A stretch of 64,000 nt of DNA. Source: Aldehydirespirator sp965200005 (GTDB lineage: Bacteria > Actinomycetota > Acidimicrobiia > Acidimicrobiales > Aldehydirespiratoraceae). Location of the stretch: the NCBI GenBank assembly GCA_965200005.1, contig OZ241331.1:1240001-1304000 (forward strand), in the 5' to 3' direction. This document shows positions 35,064-43,605 of the stretch, one piece after another; position 1 is the stretch's first letter; each line of letters begins with the position of its first letter. The notes beneath the pieces are model-generated. The model saw nothing but the letters and a program-made list of their open reading frames with translations, had not been told where the DNA came from and did not search any database. The position numbers were made by a program, and so were the translations under genes.

Positions 35064-35810
35064 ATGCCGCTTGTTGCCGCCTATCACCGTCCGGGCAGTG
35101 TCGCGGAAGCGCTGGAGTTGCTGGCCGAGCCACAGCGAGTTCCGCTAGCGGGTGGAACCACCCTGAACGCCGATCGCGAACCAAGCAGTCTCGAGGCGGT
35201 CGACCTGCAGGCACTCGGGCTCAGCGAGATCCGACCCTTAGGAGACAACCGGTTACGCATCGGAGCGACAGCAACTCTTGACGAATTGCGACGCTGCGAT
35301 CTGCTTCCCGATTCTCTGCGTGAAGTCGCCCGAACAGAACAGCCCTCCACGCTGCGAACGCTCGCAACGGTTGGCGGCTTGGTTGCCAAGTCGTCGTCCG
35401 AGAGCCTGCTGCTTGCTGCCTTGCTAGCCCACGATTGCACCGTCGAGATCGCCACGCTCAACGGCTCGACGACCACCCACCAAACGAGCCTTCAGGAGCT
35501 GCTCAGCAATGCCTTCCCCCCAACTGCGTTGATCACATCGATCAGCATCAACACTTCTGGACTGGCCGCTACAGCAAAGACGGGACGAACACCTGCAGAC
35601 GTCCCGATTGTGGCTGTCTATGGCCGTCGCCACGAAGGCACCAACACTTTGGTAGCCACCGGTGTCGGCCCAACAGTCACATTGCTCAACCCCTGCAATC
35701 CCACCGGGGGACTAGCCCCGGTCGCAGACTTCCGTGGCAGTCGCAGCTACCGGCTTCACCTTGTCGCAACCCTCGCAGCACGGGTCCTCGTCCAACTCAA
35801 TCAAGCATGA
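35064..35810 (+). CDS. Molybdenum hydroxylase FAD-binding subunit (CoxM/YgfM-like)
   Basis: 248-aa FAD_binding_5 protein: 'AAYHRPGSVAEALELLAE' and the FAD loop 'VPLAGGTTLNAD', then 'LRIGATATLDELRR' and 'TLRTLATVGGLVA' (normally TLRNxATIGGN). The CO-dehydrogenase flavoprotein C-terminal domain is short, as in the E. coli YgfM group. It accepts electrons from the molybdenum subunit. Stop overlaps the start of the large subunit (ATGA), so the two are coupled. Confidence 0.85.
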   Translation: MPLVAAYHRPGSVAEALELLAEPQRVPLAGGTTLNADREPSSLEAVDLQALGLSEIRPLGDNRLRIGATATLDELRRCDLLPDSLREVARTEQPSTLRTLATVGGLVAKSSSESLLLAALLAHDCTVEIATLNGSTTTHQTSLQELLSNAFPPTALITSISINTSGLAATAKTGRTPADVPIVAVYGRRHEGTNTLVATGVGPTVTLLNPCNPTGGLAPVADFRGSRSYRLHLVATLAARVLVQLNQA

Positions 35811-38761
35811 ACCCTCAGACACCCAACACCATGCAGGTGACCTTCGAACTCAACGGCGAGCAGGTCAGCACCGAGATCCAGCCCCATCACAACCTGCGCG
35901 AAGTGCTGAGACGCCTGGGCATGTTCTCGGTTCACTATGGCTCCGAGAGTGGCGAGACCGGGGCAGCGGCAGTGCTCTATGACGGCCGGCTCGCCTCTGC
36001 TGATGTGATACTCGCGGCGTCGGCTCATGGACACAAGGTCACCACCGTCGAGTCACTCAACGTGTCCCGTGAGCTACACCCGGTGCAGGCAGCTTTCGTT
36101 GCAGTTGGAGCGTTCCAGTCGGGTTACTCAGCGGGGGCGATGATTCTCGGCACGCTGGCATTGCTGGATGAGAACCCCGACCCCTCCGAGGACGACATTC
36201 GCGACATGCTCTCGGGCATCCTCGATCGCGAGACGGCACATGCGAAACCCGTCGAGGCGGTTCGGCGTGCTGCCGCGGTGATGCGAGGCGAGACACCCAC
36301 AGCGTTTGCGCCACGCATCGTCAAGCCTCTAACCGACGGTGTGCGTCCTCCAGATGGCGAGCCCGATGACCCTGCTCCGGTGGCTCCGTCGGCAGTGCCT
36401 CGTCTCGTGCCGTCCCGGGAAGTGCCAGACATGTCAGTTGTCGGCAAACCTGAGGTCAAGGTTGATGCGGTACGCCTCGCCAAGGGCAATCCTGCCTTCA
36501 CCGATGACATGGAACCTCGAGGCATGCTGTATGCGAAGGTTTTGCGTAGCCCGCATGCCAACGCTCGCATCGTCAGCATTGACGACTCTAAAGCGTGCGC
36601 TCTGCCGGGTGTGCGAGCGGTGCTGCATCACAAGAACACTCCCCGGGTCAAGTACGCATCAGGAGGGCAGAGTTGGCCCAACCCCCATCCCTATGATCAG
36701 GTCAGTTTCGACGACAGAGTTCGCCATGTTGGTGATCGTGTCGCCGCCGTAGCAGCAGACACAGTTGAGATTGCTGAGCAGGCTCTTGGGTTGATCGAAG
36801 TCGAATACGAGGCGCTGCCGGCAGTCTTTGATGAGCGTAGCGCAATGGATGCCGAGGCTGCCAAAGTCCATGACGAAGCTGACACGACTCATATATGTGA
36901 TGCCGACCGAAATCTGGTTCATCACATCACCGCCAGACGGGGAGACCTTGACACTAACTTCGAAATAGCTCCTCATGTCTTTGAGCAGACATTCCGGGTT
37001 CATCAGGTTCAACAATGCCCCATTGAGCCTCATATTTCGATGGCATGGCTCGACTCTGATGAACGCATGGTGGTGCGCACAGCCACACAGGTGCCGTTTC
37101 ACACTCGCCGCATGCTCGCTCCACTAATCGACATGGAGATCAAAGACATCCGGGTCATCAAGCCCCGTATTGGCGGGGGTTTTGGCGCCAAACAAGAGAT
37201 GTTGATCGAAGACATTGTAGCTCACTTAGCCATAGCAACACGGCGTCCTGTAAGGCTTGAACTAGATAGAGCTGAAGAGTTCTACGCCAGCAGAACCCGC
37301 CATCCACAAACGATCAATTTCCGAACTGCTGTGGATCATGACGGCAAACTGCTCGCTCAAGACATGGCAATCATTGGTAACACTGGTCCCTATGGCACTC
37401 ATGGGTTCACCGTGCAGATCGTTTCGGGCTTGCGCGGCCTGACCTCATATAACGCGGCCAGCAAACGGTTCGAATGCCATGTCGTCTACACCAATATTCC
37501 TGTTCCTGGGGCATACCGGGGCTACGGAGCACCGCAGGCCGAATTTGCCCTTGAAGCCCACATGGAAGACATTGCACATGAACTTGATCTAGATGTGATC
37601 GACTTTAAACGGCGCAACTGGGTCAAAGTAGGCGATGAGATGGACATCGCTCCTCATCTCGGAGAGCGTGCTGTCGCTGAAGAAGAGCTAGACGAGTACC
37701 CCAAAGTGATGTCATCAGGGATTGAGGAATGCGTCGCTCAAGGTAAGCGCGAGATCGGCTGGCAACGTCGCAACGACAGTTCCTGGAAGCAGCCACCAGA
37801 AAAGCCAAATGTGCGCCGCGGTATCGGGTTTGCTTTCTGCATGCATGGCACCGCAATCCCGTTCCTGGACATGGGCGGGTGTTCCATCAAGCTCAACGAC
37901 GATGGCTCCTTCAACATGTTGATCGGTGCGACCGATCTTGGAACCGGTGCCGACACTGTCATTGGACAGATCGCTGCCGAGGTGCTTGGAGTACCGCTAG
38001 AAGACATCAAGGTGTATTCCAGTGATACGGATATGACACCGTTTGATACAGGTGCTTATGCCTCGTCAACCACTTACATTTCCGGTACCGCTGCGTTGCG
38101 TGCGGCGGAAGCTGTGCGGGTGCGTCTCAAAGAACGGGCTGCGATGCTGCTTGATGTTGATGAGCCATGCACGATTGAGTTGCGGGATCGGCGGGCATAT
38201 GCAGCTGACGGCCGTTCAGTGAGTCTGCAAGACATAGCTCTCGACTCTTTGCACTGGCAGGAACAAGAACAGATCATGGGCACGGCGTCGCATGTCTCAC
38301 CTGACTGCCCGCCCCCGTTTGCAGCACAGTTCGCAGAGGTTGAGGTTGACGTTGAGACCGGCCAGGTCACCGTGACTCGACTGGTGATGGCAGTGGATTG
38401 TGGCGTGGCCATCAATCCGGTTACTGCCAGTGGCCAGGTCGAAGGTGGGATGCTGCAAGCGCTCGGGTATGCGCACTGCGAAGAGATCGTCTTGGACGAG
38501 ACGGGTCGTATGGTCAACCCCGCCTTTGGCCCTTACAAGATTTACCGAGCTGACGAGATGCCCGATACGACTGTCTACTTGGTTCAAACGATGGAAGACA
38601 GCGGCCCGTTTGGTGCCAAGGCGGTAGCGGAAATTCCCAAGGACGGGGTTGCGCCGGCGGTTCGCAACGCAATTCTCGACGCCACTGGTATTGCCATCAA
38701 CGAGTTGCCCTTCACGCCGGAGCGGGTTTGGACAGCAATCAACGCCCACGCCCCGGCCTGA
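35807..38761 (+). CDS. XdhD-like molybdenum hydroxylase, large subunit with cysteine-less Fe-S-type domain
   Basis: 984 aa. Residues about 10-160 align with the [2Fe-2S] subunit of xanthine dehydrogenase family enzymes ('LREVLRRLGMF', 'LYDGRLAS', 'HPVQAAFVAVGAFQSGY', 'DMLSGILDR'), yet none of the eight ligand cysteines is kept and no Cys occurs in the first ~260 residues. The molybdopterin part is complete: 'GNPAFTDDMEPRGMLYAKVL', 'RIGGGFGAKQEM', 'GAYRGYGAPQAEFALEAHME', and the C-terminal 'GPFGAKAVAE' with the catalytic Glu. This organisation matches E. coli XdhD (YgfN). The open frame extends upstream to 35435, but ATG 35807 overlapping the previous stop is the evident start. Confidence 0.85.
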   Translation: MNPQTPNTMQVTFELNGEQVSTEIQPHHNLREVLRRLGMFSVHYGSESGETGAAAVLYDGRLASADVILAASAHGHKVTTVESLNVSRELHPVQAAFVAVGAFQSGYSAGAMILGTLALLDENPDPSEDDIRDMLSGILDRETAHAKPVEAVRRAAAVMRGETPTAFAPRIVKPLTDGVRPPDGEPDDPAPVAPSAVPRLVPSREVPDMSVVGKPEVKVDAVRLAKGNPAFTDDMEPRGMLYAKVLRSPHANARIVSIDDSKACALPGVRAVLHHKNTPRVKYASGGQSWPNPHPYDQVSFDDRVRHVGDRVAAVAADTVEIAEQALGLIEVEYEALPAVFDERSAMDAEAAKVHDEADTTHICDADRNLVHHITARRGDLDTNFEIAPHVFEQTFRVHQVQQCPIEPHISMAWLDSDERMVVRTATQVPFHTRRMLAPLIDMEIKDIRVIKPRIGGGFGAKQEMLIEDIVAHLAIATRRPVRLELDRAEEFYASRTRHPQTINFRTAVDHDGKLLAQDMAIIGNTGPYGTHGFTVQIVSGLRGLTSYNAASKRFECHVVYTNIPVPGAYRGYGAPQAEFALEAHMEDIAHELDLDVIDFKRRNWVKVGDEMDIAPHLGERAVAEEELDEYPKVMSSGIEECVAQGKREIGWQRRNDSSWKQPPEKPNVRRGIGFAFCMHGTAIPFLDMGGCSIKLNDDGSFNMLIGATDLGTGADTVIGQIAAEVLGVPLEDIKVYSSDTDMTPFDTGAYASSTTYISGTAALRAAEAVRVRLKERAAMLLDVDEPCTIELRDRRAYAADGRSVSLQDIALDSLHWQEQEQIMGTASHVSPDCPPPFAAQFAEVEVDVETGQVTVTRLVMAVDCGVAINPVTASGQVEGGMLQALGYAHCEEIVLDETGRMVNPAFGPYKIYRADEMPDTTVYLVQTMEDSGPFGAKAVAEIPKDGVAPAVRNAILDATGIAINELPFTPERVWTAINAHAPA

Positions 38762-40116
38762 TCGTTTCGGCCGACTGGGCGGTACCGGAACCGCTTGGAG
38801 AGCCGCTTAGGAACTGGGGTGTTCGCGTCCTTGACGGACGCATACGCGAGGTCGGCTCCGTGCAGACTCTCGCGGCCCGCTACCCCCAGGACGAGTTTCG
38901 TGACAATCCCGGATGTGTCTTGCTGCCCGGGTTCGTCAACTCTCATGTGCATCTGTATGGCGTTTTGGCTCATGGCGTTCCGCCACCGAAACGGCCAGTG
39001 TCTGACTTTTGGGGTTTTTTGGCTGACTACTGGTGGCCGCTCGTTGAGAACGCTTTAGATCAAGAGATGATCAAGGCTGCAGCAGCCTGGGTGACCACGG
39101 AGCTAGCAGCCGGAGGCACCACCAGCTTCTTTGACATCCTTGAAGCTCCGAATGCGTTGCCTGGTGCCCTGTTCGTTGAGGCTGAAGCCGTCGCCGCTAC
39201 GGGCTTGCGAGGCGTGCTGTCTTTTGAGGCAACGCAGCGGATGGGAGACCTCAACGGCCAGGCCGGGCTCGATGAGAACTCTCACTTCATCGAAGCTTGT
39301 CAGGCGGCATCATCTGCAGTGTCCGGCGCCGGCGGTTCGCAGCGCCGTAGCCGTGTCAGTGGTGCGATGTGCATTCACACGACCTTCACGTGTAGCGAGT
39401 CGATGATCCGTGAAGCCTTCGAGCGAGCTGCTGCACACGATGTGTTCTGTCACGCTCACGTCAACGAAGGGGTGCATGAAGGTCGGTGGTGTGAGCAGCA
39501 TCACGGCATGCGCACCCTGGAGTTCTACGAGAAGATCGGGGTGGCATCGCCTCGCTTCCAGGCCAGCCAATGCGTGCAGCTATCTCAGGATGAGATCGAT
39601 ATCATCGCTCAAAGCGGGATCAGGGTGTCGCACATGCCGCTGTCAAACTGTGAGGTGGGAGGCGGAATCGCGCCCGTGCCTGAAATGCTCAGTCGTGGTG
39701 TGACGGTTGGTCTTGGCTCTGATGGCTACATCAACGACATGTTTGCGGTGATGCGTGGAGCGTTCTTGATCCACCGTGCGGCAATGCTTGATCCCGCAGC
39801 GATTGGCGCAGCAACGGTTCTGCACCTGGCGACCGAAGGCTCAGCTCAAACATTGGGATTGCAGCAAGTGGGTCGCCTCGAGCCCGGCTGGCATGCTGAT
39901 CTGCAACTCGTCGAGGTTGACGGTGCCGATGGGCTGCCGACACCGGTCACGAGCCACAACCTGGTTGAGCAGCTGATCTTGTGGCGCAGTGCTCGCCATG
40001 TTGCCTCGGTCATGGTGGGCGGCGAGTGGATCGTCGAAGATGGACATGTGATTGGTGCCGATGTAGACGAGTTGCGTGCGCGCTGCCGTGAGCAAGCTGT
40101 GCGCCTGTGGTCGTGA
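38728..40116 (+). CDS. SsnA-like amidohydrolase
   Basis: 462-aa metal-dependent hydrolase of the same superfamily as the other deaminases: 'LLPGFVNSHVHLYGVLAHGV', 'DVFCHAHVNEGVHEG', 'VSHMPLSNCEVGGGIAPVPE' and 'TVGLGSDGYINDMFAVMRGA'. The last block resembles SsnA, the amidohydrolase encoded beside xdhD in selenium-dependent hydroxylase loci. The first usable codon is TTG 38728, overlapping the large subunit by 34 bp. Its position inside the Mo-hydroxylase operon suggests it opens or deaminates the hydroxylated ring. Confidence 0.8.
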   Translation: MDSNQRPRPGLIVSADWAVPEPLGEPLRNWGVRVLDGRIREVGSVQTLAARYPQDEFRDNPGCVLLPGFVNSHVHLYGVLAHGVPPPKRPVSDFWGFLADYWWPLVENALDQEMIKAAAAWVTTELAAGGTTSFFDILEAPNALPGALFVEAEAVAATGLRGVLSFEATQRMGDLNGQAGLDENSHFIEACQAASSAVSGAGGSQRRSRVSGAMCIHTTFTCSESMIREAFERAAAHDVFCHAHVNEGVHEGRWCEQHHGMRTLEFYEKIGVASPRFQASQCVQLSQDEIDIIAQSGIRVSHMPLSNCEVGGGIAPVPEMLSRGVTVGLGSDGYINDMFAVMRGAFLIHRAAMLDPAAIGAATVLHLATEGSAQTLGLQQVGRLEPGWHADLQLVEVDGADGLPTPVTSHNLVEQLILWRSARHVASVMVGGEWIVEDGHVIGADVDELRARCREQAVRLWS

Positions 40117-40934
40117 GCTTGCTTCGCCAGCTTGCCGACGCCGCATCGGCCGGTGTAGCGGTGGCTTCGGCGACGGTCGTCGAGACATCACGCTCGGTGC
40201 CTCGTCACGCAGGCGCCAAGATGCTCGTGTTTCGGGATGGCAGCATCGCAGGAACCGTGGGCGGCGGCGAGATGGAAGCTCGTGTCATCGACGAAGCCGT
40301 GGAAGCACTCACTGACGGGCGCTGTCGGCTGCTGTCTTATCGTCTGATCGATCCCCGCCGGGGCGACCCGGGTGTTTGCGGGGGAGATGTCCAGGTCTTT
40401 GTGGAGCCGCACATGCCGGAGCCGACTGTTGTAGTTGTGGGATACGGCCACGTGGGACGAGCGGTCGCGCAACTGGCGCGCTGGCTCGGGTTCCGAGTGG
40501 TTGCCAGCGACGACCGCCCCATGTCCACAGACGAAGAGGAAACGTCAGACGTTGGAATCGGATCAGTTGGAGCGAGCACCGATCGAAGCGAGGCCCCAAC
40601 CGCTCAGCCGCATGAACTCGTGATTGGCACTGTTGATGACCTGCTCGCGGAGTGCGTGATCGATGAGGACGTCTCGGTGGTTCTCGTCACCAGAAACGTC
40701 GATGTCGATGTAGCTGCTCTGCCTGCATTGCTCGCAACCCGAGCCTGCTATGTGGGTGTGATGGGGAGCGACCGCCGCTGGGCAACCACCCGAGCGAGGC
40801 TGCAAGCACTTGGCGTCGAATCATCTGACATCGATCGGGTACACGCACCGATCGGGATCGAGGTGGGCGCGGAGACCCCGGAGGAGATCGCAGTAAGCAT
40901 CATGGCCGAGGTCATCGCTCACCATCGCACCTAG
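40113..40934 (+). CDS. xdhC: XdhC/CoxI-family molybdenum cofactor insertion protein
   Basis: About 273 aa. N-terminal XdhC_CoxI domain with 'ASATVVETSRSVPRHAGAKM' and 'GTVGGGEMEARVIDEA', then the C-terminal Rossmann domain 'VVVVGYGHVGRAVAQLARW' and 'YVGVMGSDRRWATTRARL'. In the family this protein binds MoCo, promotes its sulfuration and inserts it into xanthine-dehydrogenase type enzymes. GTG 40113 overlaps the upstream stop; an alternative GTG lies 6 bp earlier. A Ser/Glu/Thr-rich insert near residue 135-155 is unusual. Confidence 0.85.
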   Translation: MSLLRQLADAASAGVAVASATVVETSRSVPRHAGAKMLVFRDGSIAGTVGGGEMEARVIDEAVEALTDGRCRLLSYRLIDPRRGDPGVCGGDVQVFVEPHMPEPTVVVVGYGHVGRAVAQLARWLGFRVVASDDRPMSTDEEETSDVGIGSVGASTDRSEAPTAQPHELVIGTVDDLLAECVIDEDVSVVLVTRNVDVDVAALPALLATRACYVGVMGSDRRWATTRARLQALGVESSDIDRVHAPIGIEVGAETPEEIAVSIMAEVIAHHRT

Positions 40935-40960
40935 CCCTGGGCTCTCGGGTCGGACATCTG

Positions 40961-41779
40961 GTGAACGCGCCGCTGTGCGTGATCCGTGGCGGGGGTGATC
41001 TCGCTACTGGAGTGGCCTGGCGACTAACTCGAGCAGGCTGGCCCGTGGCCGTCCTTGAGTTGGCTGCCCCACTGGCCGTGCGGCGCACAGTTGCACTGTC
41101 GAGCGCGGTGACCGATGGAGACGTCAGCATCGAAGGTATGCGTGGGGTGCGGGTCAACAACCCCGCAAATGCCGTCGCAACAGCCCGCGAGCTCGCCTCC
41201 AGCGGAGACGTAGCCGTTGTCGTCGCCGGACGCATCAGTGTCCTCGATGATGCTCGTCCTGACGCCGTGATCGACGCCCGGCTCGCCAAACGCAACATCG
41301 ACACATCCAAGAGCGACGCGTTATTGGTTGTCGGACTGGGCCCCGGATTCACCGCCGGAGAGGATTGCCATGCAGTCGTTGAGACCATGCGAGGCCATCG
41401 CCTCGGCCGGGTCATCTGGTCTGGAACTGCGCTACCCAACACAGGCATACCCGGCGAGATTGGTGGCAAGTCGGCGCAACGAGTGCTGCGGGCACCAACC
41501 GACGGTGAGGTCATCTGGCAGGCCGACATCGGCGATCGCGTGTCGCGGGGTCAACAGCTTGGTGAGGTCGCCGGTCGTCCAGTGGTTGCACCGTTTGAGG
41601 GGATGCTGCGAGGTGCCATTGCTGCAGGTACCAACGTGGCGAGCGGGCTAAAGATCGGTGATGTCGATCCGCGATGTGATCGTCAAGCCTGCTGGGAAAT
41701 CTCTGACAAATCCCTGGCGGTCGGCGGCGGAGTGCTCGAAGCTGTGCTGGCATTTAAGAGTGGCTTGGCACCGATCTAG
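40961..41779 (+). CDS. yqeB: YqeB/EF2563-type (selenium-dependent Mo-hydroxylase) maturation protein
   Basis: 272-aa protein of the family annotated as selenium-dependent molybdenum hydroxylase system protein YqeB: N-terminal 'CVIRGGGDLATGVAWRLTRA', 'ELAAPLAVRRTVALSSAV', 'GLGPGFTAGEDCHAVVETMR' and 'GHRLGRVIWSGTALPNTGIP', ending with a biotinyl-lipoyl-like region ('ISRGQQLGEV'-type; here 'GDRVSRGQQLGEVAGRPVVA'). The family is used as a genomic marker of hydroxylases carrying a labile Se cofactor, together with selD. No selD lies in this window. It follows xdhC closely in the same direction. Confidence 0.82.
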   Translation: MNAPLCVIRGGGDLATGVAWRLTRAGWPVAVLELAAPLAVRRTVALSSAVTDGDVSIEGMRGVRVNNPANAVATARELASSGDVAVVVAGRISVLDDARPDAVIDARLAKRNIDTSKSDALLVVGLGPGFTAGEDCHAVVETMRGHRLGRVIWSGTALPNTGIPGEIGGKSAQRVLRAPTDGEVIWQADIGDRVSRGQQLGEVAGRPVVAPFEGMLRGAIAAGTNVASGLKIGDVDPRCDRQACWEISDKSLAVGGGVLEAVLAFKSGLAPI

Positions 41780-41821
41780 CCATCTGGACGCCGTGTTAGT
41801 GCTCACCTAGGTTGGTAGCTG

Positions 41822-42784
41822 ATGCGAGGCTGGTTCAGCGTCTTGACTCACTCGGTAGCTAGGGCCGTCGAATTAGCGCGTCTAGGCGAAGAACTCGGCT
41901 ACGAGCGCTGCTGGGTTTACGACGAAGGACTAGCCGCTCCCGATGTCTATGTGACCATGACAGCGATCGCCGCGGCCACCAACAAGATCGAGATCGGCCC
42001 GGGCATCACCAATCCCTATACCCGCCATGCCGGCACCACTGCCTCCGCAGTAGCGGCAATTGATGAGTTCTCAGGGGGTAGGGCGTTTCTGGGCATCGGT
42101 GCGGGTGGCAGCCTCACGCTTGACCCCCTCGCAATCGAGCGGCGGCTTCCCCTCACGGCCGTGAGCGAGACCATCAGCGCTTGCCGTCAGATGTTTCGTG
42201 GCGATGTCGTATCGATGCACGGCAGGGCTGTGAACCTGAGCCATGCTTCGCTGTTGCATCCTTGCAGCGACACCGAGATCTGGCTTGCCGGACGCGGCCC
42301 GAAGATGCTGGAGCTAGGCGGCGGCGCATGCGATGGCGTGTACCTCGACTTCGTCTACAAGCCGGAGCTTCCCAGTATCACAAACCGCATCCGCAACGCC
42401 GGCCGTGCCAGCGGCAACAATCCCCGTCTCAGCTACTCGACCATGCTCGTGACCGACGACGCCACGATGGATTGCGCCAAGCTGAACCTCACATACCGCC
42501 TCGTGGATTCACCACCGGAGGTGCAAGCAGCGATTGGCTTGTCGCCAGCGGACTCAGAAGCGATCCGTTCGGCGATGGCTGATGGCCTCGAGGTGGCAGC
42601 ACGACTAGTGCGAGACGAGTGGGTGTTTCCGTTTGTTGTCGCAGGTACGCCGTCGGGCTGTGCTAGCGAGATACGTCAACTCGAAGCCGACCACGACATC
42701 GACGCGTTTGTGGTTCCTCTACTCAATGATGACCTTGCCGAAGGCCTGCTTGAGGTCGGCGCAGAGGCACTTGAAATTACATAG
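41822..42784 (+). CDS. LLM-class flavin/F420-dependent oxidoreductase
   Basis: 320-aa luciferase-like protein: 'ARLGEELGYERCWVYDEGLA', 'TNKIEIGPGITNPYTRHAGT', 'FSGGRAFLGIGAGGSLTLDP' and 'IWLAGRGPKMLELGGGACDG'. The lengths and 'PYTRH' motif place it in the F420-dependent methylene-H4MPT reductase-like group. Only 42 bp separate it from yqeB, so it may be the last gene of the Mo-hydroxylase operon. Substrate unknown. Confidence 0.83.
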   Translation: MRGWFSVLTHSVARAVELARLGEELGYERCWVYDEGLAAPDVYVTMTAIAAATNKIEIGPGITNPYTRHAGTTASAVAAIDEFSGGRAFLGIGAGGSLTLDPLAIERRLPLTAVSETISACRQMFRGDVVSMHGRAVNLSHASLLHPCSDTEIWLAGRGPKMLELGGGACDGVYLDFVYKPELPSITNRIRNAGRASGNNPRLSYSTMLVTDDATMDCAKLNLTYRLVDSPPEVQAAIGLSPADSEAIRSAMADGLEVAARLVRDEWVFPFVVAGTPSGCASEIRQLEADHDIDAFVVPLLNDDLAEGLLEVGAEALEIT

Positions 42785-42803
42785 TTGAATCTAAAATTTC
42801 ATG

Positions 42804-42830
42804 TTGAATCACGTTTGAGGCGGGTATAGT
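42804..42830 (+). promoter_or_regulatory. Candidate promoter for the Tad pilus operon
   Basis: TTGAAT and TATAGT with 15 bp between, upstream of the CpaE-like gene. The octamer GTTGAATC occurs twice as a direct repeat, at 42784 and 42803, 19 bp apart, the second covering the putative -35 box, which could be a regulator site. The -10/-35 spacing is short, so this remains a guess. Confidence 0.3.
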
Positions 42831-42957
42831 CCTCGCCCGGTGCAGTTCGCAGGAGGCTGCCCCGGACATCTCAACAATCTGTCTTGAACCAGTAGCGGCT
42901 TGAGACGCACCCCTCCCTCCCGCCACCCACATCTGCTGGATGCAACGGGAGGCGAAC

Positions 42958-43605
42958 GTGATCACGTGGTACTGGTCAACAAAGGGAGGCGTCGGTACGT
43001 CGGTGGTCGCCGCAGCCACCGCAATCCGGCTCGCTTCCGACGGTCGGGAGACAACCCTCGTAGACCTTGAGGGAGACCAACCGTCGCTGTTGGGAATAGT
43101 GGCGCCCGCAGCCACCGAACCCGGGATCGCAGATTGGGTTGCAGCGGGTGATGGCGTTGCTGCTGATGCCATCGGACGGCTGCTTTGTGAAGTAGCGCCA
43201 CGACTGCGCCTGTTGCGCCGAGGCACCAGAGCGCTGCCTGAGGGTGACGCGCAACGCCTGATGCTTGCTTTAGAGGTACTAGCGCGAGGCGGGCCTGTGA
43301 TTGTTGATGCTGGCCTTGATCCTTACGAAACGCGAGCTCAATTGGGTAACGGCTTTCGCAGCGTATGCGTTTTGAGATCCTGCTACTTGGCGCTTACCCG
43401 AGCCCAGCGGATGACCGGCCCTTACGAGCAGGTCGTGCTAGTTGAAGAGCCAGGCCGGGCCTTGCGATCCCGAGACGTGGCAGCAGCCGTCGGCGCCTCG
43501 CACGTCGAACGGGTGCCCTGGGATCCCCGGGTAGCTCGCTCAATTGATGCCGGAACGCTCGTCAACTTGTTGCCGTCACCCCTACGTCGCTTCGAGCTGC
43601 CATGA
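42958..43605 (+). CDS. CpaE/TadZ-like MinD-family ATPase of the Tad pilus
   Basis: 215 aa from GTG 42958, which sits 5 nt after CGGGAGG. Deviant Walker A 'STKGGVGTSVVAAATAIRL' at the N-terminus, 'TTLVDLEGDQPSLLGI' (switch region with Asp), and a short C-terminal half. TadZ/CpaE proteins place the pilus machine at the membrane. The protein is short and lacks the N-terminal receiver-like domain of CpaE. Stop overlaps the start of tadA. Confidence 0.78.
   Translation: MITWYWSTKGGVGTSVVAAATAIRLASDGRETTLVDLEGDQPSLLGIVAPAATEPGIADWVAAGDGVAADAIGRLLCEVAPRLRLLRRGTRALPEGDAQRLMLALEVLARGGPVIVDAGLDPYETRAQLGNGFRSVCVLRSCYLALTRAQRMTGPYEQVVLVEEPGRALRSRDVAAAVGASHVERVPWDPRVARSIDAGTLVNLLPSPLRRFELP

Noticed and set aside
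35435..35806. Open frame upstream of the XdhD-like start that would add ~124 residues
   Set aside because: It overlaps the FAD subunit gene, has His/Pro/Arg-rich non-protein-like composition, and ATG 35807 overlaps the previous stop in ATGA fashion.
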